Below are positions 36,009 to 44,717 of a DNA stretch of 64,000 nt, one piece after another (the stretch's first letter is position 1; the number at the start of each line of letters is the position of its first letter). Position numbers and translations under genes: made by a program. The stretch is from positions 1-64,000 of the forward strand of contig JACKPB010000015.1 of the NCBI GenBank assembly GCA_024233875.1, given 5' to 3'. The DNA is from Leptospiraceae bacterium. Its GTDB lineage: Bacteria > Spirochaetota > Leptospiria > Leptospirales > Leptospiraceae. The notes below the pieces were generated by a model. The model saw only the letters and a list, made by a program, of their open reading frames with translations, had not been told where the DNA came from and searched no databases.

Positions 36009-36114
36009 AAGCATTTTGATTTTCAATCTTCTCCCGGGGATGAAAGGTTCTGAAAAATCCCCAGGCACAATAACTCTACTTTACAAATTTTCTAAGTAAG
36101 GAATTCATTCGAAT

Positions 36115-36399
36115 ATGGACATGCATAGAGAAACCATCCGTGCCGGAATTGCTGAGATTGAATGGGAAGAATTGAAATATTTCTACGCTAGGGGGCAGGT
36201 CATTCTGGTCTCAAAAGACTTGGATTTAGAAGAGACAGCGTATCAGATTTGTATGAACAATACAGAATTTGTTGAAAAATCAATGGTCGAAGAAAAATTG
36301 ATGCGAATGCCCGATGCAAAGGCAAAAGAATGGTTTGAAACCAAATTGAAAGTTCTTTCTGTCGTCATTCAGCCCTGGGTTCTGGTTCAGTCCTTATGA
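36115..36399 (+). CDS. DUF2288 family protein
   Basis: The 94-residue soluble protein has the family pattern RAGIAEIEWEELKYFYARGQ near the start, then VILVSKDLDLEETAYQICMN and WVLVQSL at the end. DUF2288 proteins are short, helical and found across proteobacteria, cyanobacteria and some spirochaetes; their function is not known. ATG 36115 and ATG 36121 are both possible, and AAGGAA at 36099-36104 suits either. It stands alone between a repeat and a long intergenic gap. Confidence 0.8.
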   Translation: MDMHRETIRAGIAEIEWEELKYFYARGQVILVSKDLDLEETAYQICMNNTEFVEKSMVEEKLMRMPDAKAKEWFETKLKVLSVVIQPWVLVQSL

Positions 36400-37019
36400 A
36401 TTCATATCTTTAAGATTCCTATTTCAGAATTCCAGCCGTCTGCTTTCACGATTCCTTTTCTGATTGAAGGCTATGGAAATCTCTAGGATTCTCCTAATTT
36501 CCGGGAGAGAAGAGGAATCCGAACTTCTCCCCGGAGCCGGGATCTCTGGTCAGGCAGAGATCTATCCTAATTTAAATCCAAATCCATATTCAGGTGAGGA
36601 ATTTTGTCAAATGATTCTGTAGAATCAAGAATCAAATCCAGAAAGCATTCCGCTCCAATCAGTTCCTCATAGGAAGAAAAGAAAGTAGTTCAATCTAGGG
36701 AAGGAAAGATTGTAAAAAAATATTACCCTTACGTATGGGCTTAGATTTTTATGATATTCCAGATGGGTTCAGTAATTCTTTCAATCAAAAATGCATTAGA
36801 ATTGTGTGAATCCGGCTCCGAAAGATGGAATAACGAAGTTTTTCCAAATTGAAATCATTCTTATTTTAAAAAAACTGGTTCATATTGCGATTGTAAGGAC
36901 TTTAAGGGACATAATGAAGAAAAAATTCACTTTTTATCACTTTTTTTTTATTTTTCTCAAAAAAATATTCTTTCTTTTTTTCGGGACAATCTAATATTAT
37001 ACATACTTTCTATACTTAT
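36400..37019. other. Long leader region upstream of lipL21
   Basis: I see no gene here. A hairpin of GATCTCT (36541-36547) and AGAGATC (36556-36562) lies within a C/G-richer patch. The last 150 bp are very T-rich, with TATTAT near 36993 and TATACT near 37010 as possible -10 boxes for the lipoprotein gene. An open frame at 36806-36994 looks fortuitous. Confidence 0.4.
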
Positions 37020-37031
37020 AAGGAGTACAGG

Positions 37032-37559
37032 ATGTCTTCAAAAAAATCTTTATCTCTTGTTCTAGCTCTGCTAGTTACTATTCTTGGTTGTAATACGGGT
37101 GACTCTGCAGTTACTGTTGGAAAAGGGGGTAAGCAATTCGAAGGATGGGCTGGACCACCAGAAAACCCATCTGAAAAACCGTTTGATTTCTTTTACATGA
37201 AATATCCGGGTAGGGCCAGCGAAAAAGCTGTACAGAAGAAGTCAGGAGCAATGATGCAGTCTACTTGCATTGATGCCGCAACTACTCAAGCCAAAGGTGA
37301 TTTGATCGGTAAGATGATCGGAGAGTCCATTGAAGGAGCTTCTGGTGTATCTGATGGTGAATCCACAGGTAAGGTAGTAGTTAGAGAGTTCTCTGGAAAA
37401 TTACAGGGTGTTAGTACAAAAGAGTGTAGACCAATGGCTATTGCGAAGCCTGAAATTCCCGGTAGTGAATACCTGGAATGTGAATGTGTTATCTTCGTAA
37501 GAGTGGATGGTGGACGAGACGCAATCATAGCTAGAGCTCAGGAGCTTGAAAAGAAGTAA
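37032..37559 (+). CDS. lipL21: LipL21-like outer-membrane lipoprotein
   Basis: The 175-residue product has a leader ending VTILGC (Cys20, lipobox). The mature part carries FEGWAGPPENPSEKP, YMKYPGRASEKAVQKKSGA, MMQSTC, GASGVSDGES and LECECVIFVRVDGGRDAI. From memory this agrees in order and spacing with LipL21 of Leptospira (FEGWAGPPE, YYMKFASRASAKAVAKKSQ, MMQSTC, SASGVSDGE, CQCVIY, GGKDAL). LipL21 is an abundant outer-membrane lipoprotein reported to associate with peptidoglycan and, in pathogens, to inhibit a neutrophil enzyme. AAGGAG at 37020-37025 gives a strong ribosome site. It is the best taxonomic marker in the window. Confidence 0.87.
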   Translation: MSSKKSLSLVLALLVTILGCNTGDSAVTVGKGGKQFEGWAGPPENPSEKPFDFFYMKYPGRASEKAVQKKSGAMMQSTCIDAATTQAKGDLIGKMIGESIEGASGVSDGESTGKVVVREFSGKLQGVSTKECRPMAIAKPEIPGSEYLECECVIFVRVDGGRDAIIARAQELEKK

Positions 37560-37580
37560 TCCTTCTTATCTCGACTGCTA

Positions 37581-37607
37581 GTGCAGATTTGGGTGACATT
37601 TCTGCAC
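37581..37607. terminator. Hairpin between lipL21 and rsmD
   Basis: GTGCAGA at 37581-37587 pairs with TCTGCAC at 37601-37607. It lies in the 64-bp gap between two convergent genes, so it probably ends both. The flanking pyrimidine-rich CTTCCCTCTTTTCTT on the plus side fits weakly. Confidence 0.45.
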
Positions 37608-37623
37608 GGGCTTCCCTCTTTTC

Positions 37624-38202
37624 TTACTTCAACCTACCATAGGTTAAGACCCAGTTGTTTCCAAAGTTTCTAGGCTCAAACTCTGTCCAGTTCGGATTTA
37701 TGTCTGATTGGATCAGAACCAATGGACTCGGTTTGTAAGTAGAGATCAATTTTCTAACTAAGTTTTGCATTTTTTCAGGATCTTTCCAGTATGTATAGGG
37801 AGGGTCGAGGAAAAATATCAGTTTTTGTTCTTCTGAAGTTTGGATTTTATCTGCATACCTGAACCCGTCTTTGTTGTGAAGATTCAGAGTGTGTGATGAA
37901 TCCAGATTCTTTGCATTGAGAACTAAAGACTGAAAACGGCTTTTGTCTAACTCTACAAGAATACAGTTTGCAAACCCTCTCGAGTAGGCTTCAAAACCCA
38001 TCTGTCCGGAACCGGCAAATAAATCTACAAATACGAATCTATCTCTTTCTTCACCCGATTTCAACAATTGGGATTCAATGATTGAAAAGATCGCTTCTTT
38101 GACCTTGGCAGGTGTGAAGTTGGAATTGCCTCTTATGGGTTCCGGAGCAAGGATTTTCTTATTTTTCCATTTCCCGGATTGAACATTTAGATATGTTTTC
38201 AT
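37624..38202 (-). CDS. rsmD: 16S rRNA (guanine(966)-N(2))-methyltransferase RsmD
   Basis: The 192-residue protein is the usual size. N-terminal GKWKNKKILAPEPIRGNSNF is followed by TPAKVKEAIFSI, then the SAM-binding VFVDLFAGSGQMGFEAYSRG and the catalytic FFLDPPY motif, all typical of RsmD. It methylates G966 of 16S rRNA during 30S assembly, in the cytoplasm. ATG 38202 follows AGGAA. The gene is convergent with lipL21 and divergent from the DsbA-like gene. Confidence 0.93.
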   Translation of the reverse strand: MKTYLNVQSGKWKNKKILAPEPIRGNSNFTPAKVKEAIFSIIESQLLKSGEERDRFVFVDLFAGSGQMGFEAYSRGFANCILVELDKSRFQSLVLNAKNLDSSHTLNLHNKDGFRYADKIQTSEEQKLIFFLDPPYTYWKDPEKMQNLVRKLISTYKPSPLVLIQSDINPNWTEFEPRNFGNNWVLTYGRLK

Positions 38203-38315
38203 TTCCTGCCCAGAATTGCAGTCCTATCCAAAACTAAAAAGAATTTTTCTTTTCAATTTGCCTTCTTTCTTAGGAAAAGAAAACTGGTACCAAAATAGGA
38301 GCCCACCCTTACTTT

Positions 38316-39314
38316 ATGGATAAATTCAAAACTATGCTCATAGGCGTTTCCGCATTATTCCTTGTTTATTTAGTCATTTCCGCACCAGCCATGATGGAGA
38401 AATACGCTCCTTCTTCGGATTCTCAAAATTACCTTCTTCTCAATGGAAAGAAATACACTGAGTCTGACCTCAAAGAAAATGGAGAGTACCAGAAAGCCCG
38501 TAAGAATTATGTAGAGAGTTTGGGTCAGGTATTTCAAAATTTCGGTCTTCAGGAAGTGATTCAATTAGAAGCAAAGAGTCAAAATCTTTCTAAGGATGAG
38601 TTGATGAAGAAGAACATCTCACCCCCTACAGATTCTGAGATTGCGACAATTTATGAGCAGTACAAGGATCAGCTTCGGGGAGCAAGCCTCGAGGAAGCCA
38701 GACCTCAGATCATAGAATTTCTCATGCAGATGAAAGAAGGGCAGTTCCGTCAATCTCTCCTGGAAAAGTACAAGTTAGAAGTGCATACCGAAAAGCCTCC
38801 GAGGATGGTGGTTGATGAAAAAAACAATCCTTCACTCGGACCGAAGGATGCGAAGATCACTATTATTGAATTTTCTGATTTTGAATGTCCGTATTGCTCC
38901 AGATCTCAAGAAGTGAACAAAGCCATTCGTGAAAAATATGAAGGCAAAGTTCGTTGGGTTTTTCGGGACTATCCTCTTCCCTTTCATAAGAAAGCAATGT
39001 TTGCCCACATAGCTGCAAACTGTGCTCATAAACAGGACAAATATTGGTCTGTTTTTGAAAAAATGTTCCAAAATACAGGAACTCTAACCGAAGAAAAGGT
39101 GATTGATATCATTACTTCCGAAGGGATTTACAATGAAAAATTTCAGGAATGCGTCAAGGATCCTGCAATCGCGGGTGAGATCCAGAAAGACATCGAAGAT
39201 GGGCAGAGCCTCGGAGTCAATGGAACTCCGGCATTCTTCATAAATGGAATTATGGTTGAAGGAGCCAGACCTCTTTCAGCATTTGAAAGTATAATTGAGA
39301 AAGAATTGAAATAA
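38316..39314 (+). CDS. Membrane-anchored DsbA-family thiol oxidoreductase
   Basis: The 332-residue protein has an N-terminal hydrophobic segment (LIGVSALFLVYLVISAPAMM), probably an uncleaved anchor. A charged helical region (about 35-155) resembles SurA-type N-terminal segments. From about 165 a DsbA/thioredoxin fold follows, with FSDFECPYCSRSQ (Cys191 and Cys194), RDYPLPFHKKA and the cis-proline loop GVNGTPAFFING. It would act in the periplasm on disulfide bonds of exported proteins, and the many Cys-containing lipoproteins in this window are possible substrates. mdh follows after 10 bp, so they may share a transcript. Confidence 0.9.
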   Translation: MDKFKTMLIGVSALFLVYLVISAPAMMEKYAPSSDSQNYLLLNGKKYTESDLKENGEYQKARKNYVESLGQVFQNFGLQEVIQLEAKSQNLSKDELMKKNISPPTDSEIATIYEQYKDQLRGASLEEARPQIIEFLMQMKEGQFRQSLLEKYKLEVHTEKPPRMVVDEKNNPSLGPKDAKITIIEFSDFECPYCSRSQEVNKAIREKYEGKVRWVFRDYPLPFHKKAMFAHIAANCAHKQDKYWSVFEKMFQNTGTLTEEKVIDIITSEGIYNEKFQECVKDPAIAGEIQKDIEDGQSLGVNGTPAFFINGIMVEGARPLSAFESIIEKELK

Positions 39315-39324
39315 AGGAGATAGT

Positions 39325-40311
39325 ATGAGTAAAACAGTAAAGGTAGCTGTAACAGGCGCCGCGGGTCAAATAGGTTATGCACTTCTTTTTAGAATTGCTT
39401 CCGGTCAGATGTTCGGACCGGATACAGCCGTAGAATTGAATTTATTAGAATTGGAAGCTGCTATTCCTGCTCTGAAAGGTGTAGTGATGGAGCTGGATGA
39501 TTGCGCATTTCCTCTATTGCAAAAAGTAAATGTAACGTCTGATCTGGATGTTGCATTCAAAGAAGTAAACTGGTCACTTCTCGTTGGGTCCGTCCCCAGA
39601 AAAGCCGGTATGGAAAGAGGCGATCTTTTAAAAATCAATGGTGGGATCTTCACCAAGCAGGGAAAAGCGATTGAAGCCAATGCGGCGAATAACGTTAGAA
39701 CTCTAGTAGTTGGAAACCCATGCAATACAAATTGCTTAATTGCTATGAACAATGCGAAGGGAGTTCCTTCTGACAGATGGTTCGCTCTTACAAAATTAGA
39801 TGAAAATCGTGCGAAGTCACAATTGGCTCAAAAAGCCGGTGTACCTGTGAGCGAAGTTTCCAATTTGGCAATCTGGGGAAATCATTCTGCAACACAGTAT
39901 CCGGATTTTTACAACGCTAAGATTTCCGGCAAACCTGCCACAGAACTCATCTCTGACCATGATTGGTTGAAAGGTGATTTCATTTCTACAGTTCAGAAAC
40001 GTGGAGCAGCAATCATTCAGGCGAGAGGAGCTTCCAGTGCAGCGAGTGCGGCCAACGCAGTTGTAGATACTGTAAGACAGATCACAAATGTTGCGCCTGC
40101 CGGATACGGTGATTGGTTCAGTGCCGCAGTTTGCTCGGATGGAAGTTATGGAGTTGAAAAAGGCTTGATCTTTGGATTCCCCGTTCGTTCCAATGGAACA
40201 AATATTGAAATCGTTCAGGGTGTAGAATTGAATGAGTTCGGAAAAGAAAAATTCAAAATCACTCATGAAGAGTTGATTTCAGAAAGAAACGATGTAAAGG
40301 ACATGCTTTAA
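39325..40311 (+). CDS. mdh: Malate dehydrogenase
   Basis: The 328-residue protein belongs to the LDH/MDH superfamily, cytosolic-type MDH group. The NAD-binding loop is VAVTGAAGQIGYALLFRIAS, then VMELDDCAFPLL and VGNPCNTNCLIAM. The active-site region has TKLDENRAKSQLA, WGNHSATQYPD with the catalytic His, and RGASSAASAANA. It oxidises malate to oxaloacetate with NAD+ in the TCA cycle. AAGGAGAT lies just before ATG 39325. Confidence 0.95.
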   Translation: MSKTVKVAVTGAAGQIGYALLFRIASGQMFGPDTAVELNLLELEAAIPALKGVVMELDDCAFPLLQKVNVTSDLDVAFKEVNWSLLVGSVPRKAGMERGDLLKINGGIFTKQGKAIEANAANNVRTLVVGNPCNTNCLIAMNNAKGVPSDRWFALTKLDENRAKSQLAQKAGVPVSEVSNLAIWGNHSATQYPDFYNAKISGKPATELISDHDWLKGDFISTVQKRGAAIIQARGASSAASAANAVVDTVRQITNVAPAGYGDWFSAAVCSDGSYGVEKGLIFGFPVRSNGTNIEIVQGVELNEFGKEKFKITHEELISERNDVKDML

Positions 40312-40383
40312 TCCAAATCTAAATTTCGGAGATTTGATTTCCGGAATCTAATTTGATGAAGAAAGCTTAAAAGGGGGCAAAAA

Positions 40384-40704
40384 ATGATTTATTCAATACT
40401 ACTAACCTTATTGTTTTTTGCTCTTCTTTTTACTCTCAAACAAAAACAAAATAAAATCTCTTCTTTTCGGGACTTTCGTAATACAATCAAAACTGCTTTT
40501 CAGAAGCCTTTGAACTCAGAAAAGTACACGATCATTATCACCTTTACGGTATTTCTGGCTTTACCCTTATTTTGGGGCCTGACTTTTTTTCTTCAAACCG
40601 ACCTGAATGTGCTGGTTGTTCTCTTCACATTTACCTGGGTTTACAATTGGTTTAAATACACAGTGTTTGATGAAAAACTATCCGATCCGGATACCACCCC
40701 ATAA
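40384..40704 (+). CDS. Small membrane protein of unknown function
   Basis: The 106-residue protein has three hydrophobic segments: SILLTLLFFALLFTL at the N-terminus, IIITFTVFLALPLFWGLTFF in the middle and LNVLVVLFTFTWVYNWF near the end. Charged loops lie between them and the tail DEKLSDPD is acidic. It is preceded by GGGGGC about 8 bp before ATG 40384 and lies 72 bp after mdh. I do not recognise a family. Confidence 0.65.
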   Translation: MIYSILLTLLFFALLFTLKQKQNKISSFRDFRNTIKTAFQKPLNSEKYTIIITFTVFLALPLFWGLTFFLQTDLNVLVVLFTFTWVYNWFKYTVFDEKLSDPDTTP

Positions 40705-40732
40705 ATCTCCAAGTATCTACTCTGATTTCAAG

Positions 40733-42484
40733 TCAACTCAGTTTGAAGTTTGAAAACAAACCACTCAATTCTGCAGAGTTTTTATAGATATTTTTTGAAG
40801 TCAAAGTTATCTGTCGAATCGAGTTACTGGATTCAGTAATAGAGGAACTTGCTTCTTCTGTAGCTACAGTGGATTCTTCTGAAATTTGATTCACTGTGTT
40901 TAGGTTTCCCTGAATAGCTCTCGCAAGTTCGGTTTGTTGGATCGTTGATTTTTCTATGCTTCCAATGAGTTCGGAAAGAGAATCAATGAGATTAGAAATC
41001 GTGCCGAGAGAATTCAGAGAAGAGCGAATGATTTCACTTCCCTTTGCGACTTCGGTGGCAGCGAGATCCATTGCTCCTATTGCGGTTTGATTGCTTTCGC
41101 GAATCTCTAGGATGATTTGTGAGATTTGCCTGGTGGCAATTTGTGACTCCTCTGCAAGTTTTCGAACCTCATCGGCTACGATGGCAAACCCTTTGCCATT
41201 TTCTCCCGCACGGGAGGATTCAATAGCCGCATTCAAAGCCAGGAGATTGGTTTGCTTGGATATCCCATTGATAACATCGATTACCTTGTAGATCTGATTT
41301 AAGTGTTCTCCCAGGATATTTACTGATTTTGAAGATTCATTTACCGCTTTTTCAATGATTTTCATTTTATCAATCGCATTCTTCGAGGAAGATTTTTCTC
41401 TATTAGATATTTCTTTTAAATTTGTAGTCTCCTCAAAAGAGTCTTTCGCATTTTGGGCAATTTGATGAATGAAGTTATGAAGTTCTTCTGATTTGATGTT
41501 TCCTGTGACTATGGATTGATTCAAATTGTAACTATTTTTTGATATCTCCTGAATGGATTGAGAAATTGTCTCCAAATTTCTATTGGCTTCCTCGGTTGCT
41601 TCCGAAAGAGATTGGGCTTCCTGAACCGAATGATTAGAAAAATTTGAAACTTCCAGAATCGATTCATGTATTTTCTCTATGAATTTATTGAAGTGCAAGG
41701 AAAATTCTCCAATCTCATCCCGGGTTGTGATATGAAGACGTTTGGTGAGATCTCCATTGCCCTGAGAAATTTCTTTCATGTTTTGATTGGCATTCTTCAA
41801 TGATTTTAAAATAGCAAATAAGATGGTTAAAAAGATAAAAATACTGAAGGTAGTAGAGAAGACCATGACAAGAACCAAGACTATGGTACGATAAAATACT
41901 TCCTTCTGAGCACTGTCCTCAATTTCATGATTCAATTGATTTGTCATGATTACGGTTTTGTCTACATGATATCTATGCTCTGAGTAAAGTTCTTTCAGTT
42001 TCCCATTCAGTAAGGTATTGACTAAATTTTTATCTCTTTTGTGGATTGCAGGTAGAAATTCATTGATGACAATTTGAAAAAATTTGTCTGCGGGCCGGAA
42101 GCTATAATCATTCTTTTCTGTTCTGATCTCTGGAGCAAAGGGTAATAGAACCTCATCCTGAATCCAAAATTTATGACGGTCATAAAACTCCGTCATTAAC
42201 TTCTCACGGAAGTACTCTTCGAGTTGTTTCACTTTTACTTCATTGTCCATTTCCTCTCTGAGCTCAAAGAGAGTTAGATAGGATTCTATGATATAGTTTG
42301 GTGGTGGAAGAATATCGGCGACAAGGTCTTTACCGTATACGATCTGTTTGTACATCGACCCATTGACCTTCAGGAGATGGAAGGATGAGAAACTATAGTA
42401 TGAAAATAGGATGAAACCTAATATCAGGATAGAAAGAGCGGCGGAGAGTTTGTAAGATATTTTATAATTGTTTAGAAACCTCAT
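40733..42484 (-). CDS. Methyl-accepting chemotaxis protein
   Basis: The 583-residue receptor has a first membrane helix (LSAALSILILGFILFSYY) and a periplasmic sensor region of about 40-190 with no recognised ligand fold. A second helix (IVLVLVMVFSTTFSIFIFL) leads to a HAMP domain (ILKSLKNANQNMKEISQGNG, TTRDEIGEF) and a long helical signalling domain. Its hairpin tip reads VDVINGISKQTNLLALNAAI, ESSRAGENGKGFAIVADEVR and KLAEESQIATRQI, the conserved CheA/CheW contact region. It would direct swimming through the chemosensory array. It is alone on the minus strand. Confidence 0.95.
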   Translation of the reverse strand: MRFLNNYKISYKLSAALSILILGFILFSYYSFSSFHLLKVNGSMYKQIVYGKDLVADILPPPNYIIESYLTLFELREEMDNEVKVKQLEEYFREKLMTEFYDRHKFWIQDEVLLPFAPEIRTEKNDYSFRPADKFFQIVINEFLPAIHKRDKNLVNTLLNGKLKELYSEHRYHVDKTVIMTNQLNHEIEDSAQKEVFYRTIVLVLVMVFSTTFSIFIFLTILFAILKSLKNANQNMKEISQGNGDLTKRLHITTRDEIGEFSLHFNKFIEKIHESILEVSNFSNHSVQEAQSLSEATEEANRNLETISQSIQEISKNSYNLNQSIVTGNIKSEELHNFIHQIAQNAKDSFEETTNLKEISNREKSSSKNAIDKMKIIEKAVNESSKSVNILGEHLNQIYKVIDVINGISKQTNLLALNAAIESSRAGENGKGFAIVADEVRKLAEESQIATRQISQIILEIRESNQTAIGAMDLAATEVAKGSEIIRSSLNSLGTISNLIDSLSELIGSIEKSTIQQTELARAIQGNLNTVNQISEESTVATEEASSSITESSNSIRQITLTSKNIYKNSAELSGLFSNFKLS

Positions 42485-42536
42485 AGTATGACTTTATTTT
42501 TTCTAAATAGATTCTTTCAATTCTATTTAGAGACCA

Positions 42537-42680
42537 CCTCTAAAAACTCCTTAGCAGGGCTTTTTAGTGTGGGATTTGATTGGGTTGTACACCAAACCCC
42601 GCTTTTTTCAAGAAATATTGAAAAACTCTTAAAATATTGTTTATTTCAAAATCTAAAAAAAGGGTGAATAGACATTCCCT
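42537..42680 (+). repeat. Interspersed repeat family C, copy 2
   Basis: CCTCTAAAAACTCCTTAGCA and GGGCTTTTTAGTG form the first hairpin. GCTTTTTTCAAGAAATATTG with AAAAAC follows, and the end is GTGAATAGACATTCCCT. It matches copy 1 at 14979 along its full length. It stands at the left end of a truncated dehydrogenase gene, so it may mark a rearrangement point. Confidence 0.75.
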
Positions 42681-42689
42681 AGAGATCTT

Positions 42690-43070
42690 CCCAAAAACTC
42701 TCAACAGGTCTAGTTTGAGGTTCCGATCTTTGGATATAACAAATCGAGAGCAAAGAAAAAATGTAGTTGATGAAATTGTTGATAGGTTCGGATGCATTGA
42801 TGTACTGATCAATAATGCAGGTTTTACCTATAGAGCTGTTATGGAGCATGTTACGGAAACAGAAAAGCTTAAGCAGATGGAGATAAACTTTAGAGCTCCT
42901 ATGGAATTAATACGAGTAACTCTTCCAGCCATGCGGAAAAAAAGTAAAGGTCTGATAATTAAAATTTCAAGTGTTGGTGGGATGATGGCTCTGCCAACCA
43001 TGTCGATCTATAGTGCTTCTAAATTTGCCTTGGAAGGAGCTAATGAAGCGCTCTATCTGGTTTTTACACT
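42690..43070 (+). pseudogene. Short-chain dehydrogenase/reductase, both ends missing
   Basis: The frame reads LRFRSLDITNREQRKNVVDE, then IDVLINNAGFTYRAVME, LIIKISSVGGMMALPTMSIYSASKFALEGANEAL. These are the SDR motifs NNAG, the catalytic Ser and YxxxK. The N-terminal glycine-rich cofactor loop and the C-terminal substrate region are missing. The left end merges into repeat C copy 2, and the right end degenerates about 100 bp before the IS3 element at 43177. It cannot be functional as it stands. The source was probably a fatty acyl or steroid-type SDR. Confidence 0.8.
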
Positions 43071-43232
43071 TGATTTTTTAGATGGAATCTTTAGTAAATT
43101 CAATTTTTAAAATGGCTATCTCTACAAAAATTTTGGGTAATAGTTGAAAATTTTTTAATTCAAGATTTATCTTTAGCCTTATGACGGAAAAGTAGACACC
43201 TTTTTAGCTCAAAAAAAGCAAAGAGGTAAAGG

Positions 43233-43541
43233 ATGAAAACTAGAAATAGATACTCAAATGAGTTCAAAGAACAAGCGGTCAAAAGAACTTTAAGTGGTTC
43301 ATTTACAATAAAAGAGGTTTCCGAATCACTAGGTATAAACTATTATGTTCTACGTGGCTGGAGGAAAGAATATATGGAACAAATGGGAAAAGATCACAAT
43401 CTAGAAACAGATAAAAAGATTAAAGAAAGTGAAGAATTAAGGAAGCTCAGAAAAGAAAATCAAAAATTGAAAGAGGAGAATTTGATTTTAAAAAAGTTTG
43501 CAGCCATACTCTCCAAGGATCAGAATCCAGATTCGAACTAA
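43233..43541 (+). CDS. IS3-family transposase OrfA
   Basis: The 102-residue protein has the helix-turn-helix RYSNEFKEQAVKRTLSGSFT, then IKEVSESLGINYYVLRGWRK, which binds the element ends. A leucine-zipper-like coiled coil follows (ESEELRKLRKENQKLKEENL). GGTAAAGG lies 5-12 bp before ATG 43233. In IS3 elements OrfA is joined to OrfB by a -1 ribosomal frameshift to give the active transposase; here orfB begins 8 bp after the OrfA stop in another frame. Confidence 0.92.
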   Translation: MKTRNRYSNEFKEQAVKRTLSGSFTIKEVSESLGINYYVLRGWRKEYMEQMGKDHNLETDKKIKESEELRKLRKENQKLKEENLILKKFAAILSKDQNPDSN

Positions 43542-43549
43542 TAAAGAAA

Positions 43550-44383
43550 TTGAGTGCCGAATTTTCTGTTAAGAGTATGGCTACAATCTTAAATGTATCC
43601 AGATCGGGTTATTACAAATATAAGAATCATTTTGCTAAAAAACGTAATAAGTATGATGTAAAAATAGTTGATTTAACTTATTACATATGGAAGAAAAATA
43701 AAAAAGTATATGGTTTGAATCGTATATTGCCGGAAGTTAAAAAAATTGATAGTTCTTATGGTGAAAGACGAGTTCGAAAAATCATGAATTTATTGAAAAT
43801 TCAAGGAAAACAGGAGAAAAAATTTAGAATATATACAACGGATTCAGATCACAATGAAAGGGTGGCACCTGATTTGGTAAAGAGAGATTTTGAACAAACA
43901 GAACAGGATAGAGTTTGGGTATCAGATATAACTTATCTCAAAAATGTTAGTGGGTTTTTATATCTTTGTGTGATACTAGACTTATATTCCCGAAAAGTAG
44001 TTGGATGGCATATATCAGAAAAGAATGATGAAGCATTAGTAATATCTACTATTGAGAAAGCAATTAATTCCAGGAATCCGAAGCATGGGTTGATCTTTCA
44101 TTCTGATAGAGGATCAAATTATTGCTCTAAAAAGGTAAGAAAGCTACTAATAGATAATAAATTAAGAAGAAGCAATAGTAGAAAAGGTAACTGTTGGGAT
44201 AATGCAGTAGCTGAATCTTTTTTTAGTTCATTAAAAAGAGAGATGGGAATAAATTACTTTTATAGTTTAGAAGATTCTAATAGAATCATTTTTGATCATA
44301 TAGAAGTATTTTATAATAGACAGAGAACTCATTCATATTTAGATTATAAAACGCCAGATGAGTTTGAAAAATTATCAGCTTAA
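43550..44383 (+). CDS. IS3-family transposase OrfB (DDE integrase)
   Basis: The 277-residue protein has an HTH_21-like start (YYIWKKNKKVYGLNRI) and an rve-type catalytic core. The DDE residues are visible in RVWVSDITYL, FHSDRGSNYCS and DNAVAESFFSSLKREM, and the core is followed by the usual NRQRTHSYLDYKTPDEFE end. It cuts and joins the element DNA. Translation probably depends on frameshifting from orfA, because the ATG at 43550 lacks a good ribosome site. Confidence 0.92.
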   Translation: MSAEFSVKSMATILNVSRSGYYKYKNHFAKKRNKYDVKIVDLTYYIWKKNKKVYGLNRILPEVKKIDSSYGERRVRKIMNLLKIQGKQEKKFRIYTTDSDHNERVAPDLVKRDFEQTEQDRVWVSDITYLKNVSGFLYLCVILDLYSRKVVGWHISEKNDEALVISTIEKAINSRNPKHGLIFHSDRGSNYCSKKVRKLLIDNKLRRSNSRKGNCWDNAVAESFFSSLKREMGINYFYSLEDSNRIIFDHIEVFYNRQRTHSYLDYKTPDEFEKLSA

Positions 44384-44466
44384 AGGTGTCCTCTAAAACG
44401 TCATAAGGTTACTTGGACAAATAGGAGTATATTTCCTGTAGGATTTTTTCCGAAATTTTCGACGAA

Positions 44467-44597
44467 CTTTAAGTCCCTCTGATAATTTATCCATGAAATT
44501 TTAAGATAAACAATATTATCGGAAGTGCTTTTTTCATTGGCAACATAAGTTTTAGGTAAACATTAATTTCTTAACTTTGAGTAATCAACTAAATAGC
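44467..44597. repeat. Direct repeat family D, copy 1
   Basis: This sequence of about 131 bp has the core TTTAAGTCCCTCTGATAATT, GGAAGTGCTTTTTTCATTGG and CAACATAAGTTTTAGGTA, ending TTAACTTTGAGTAATC. A second copy at 46192-46326 is in the same orientation. On the minus strand both read PKTYVANEKSTSD in a partly open frame, perhaps the edge of an unrecognised element. Confidence 0.8.
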
Positions 44598-44717
44598 AAA
44601 TTTTTACTGAAAATTAGTTTAGAATTCTTCTTTTTTCCCAATTGCTGGTAGATATACTAGTCGGGTTTTTGAGATCCATGGTAGAATATTCTAGAAAGCA
44701 AACAAAAAGGGATACGA

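Larger units (their letters stand above)
43177..44408 (+). mobile_element. Intact IS3-family insertion sequence (1,232 bp)
   Basis: The ends are CCTTATGACGGAAAAGTAGA (plus CACCTTT) on the left and, inverted, CCTTATGACGTTTTAGAGGA (plus CACCTTT) on the right. The TGA...TCA termini inside them are typical of IS3 elements. Two overlapping-style genes, orfA and orfB, fill the space. I do not see a clear target duplication (flanks AGC and TTA). Both genes are uninterrupted, so the element may be active or recently active. Confidence 0.9.

Noticed and set aside
36806..36994. Open frame of 62 codons upstream of lipL21
   Set aside because: It is T-rich leader sequence with no ribosome site; the apparent membrane segment follows from poly-T codons.
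42637..43110. Complete short-chain dehydrogenase gene
   Set aside because: Its nominal start lies inside repeat C, the glycine-rich cofactor loop is missing and the C-terminus is cut, so it is listed as a pseudogene.
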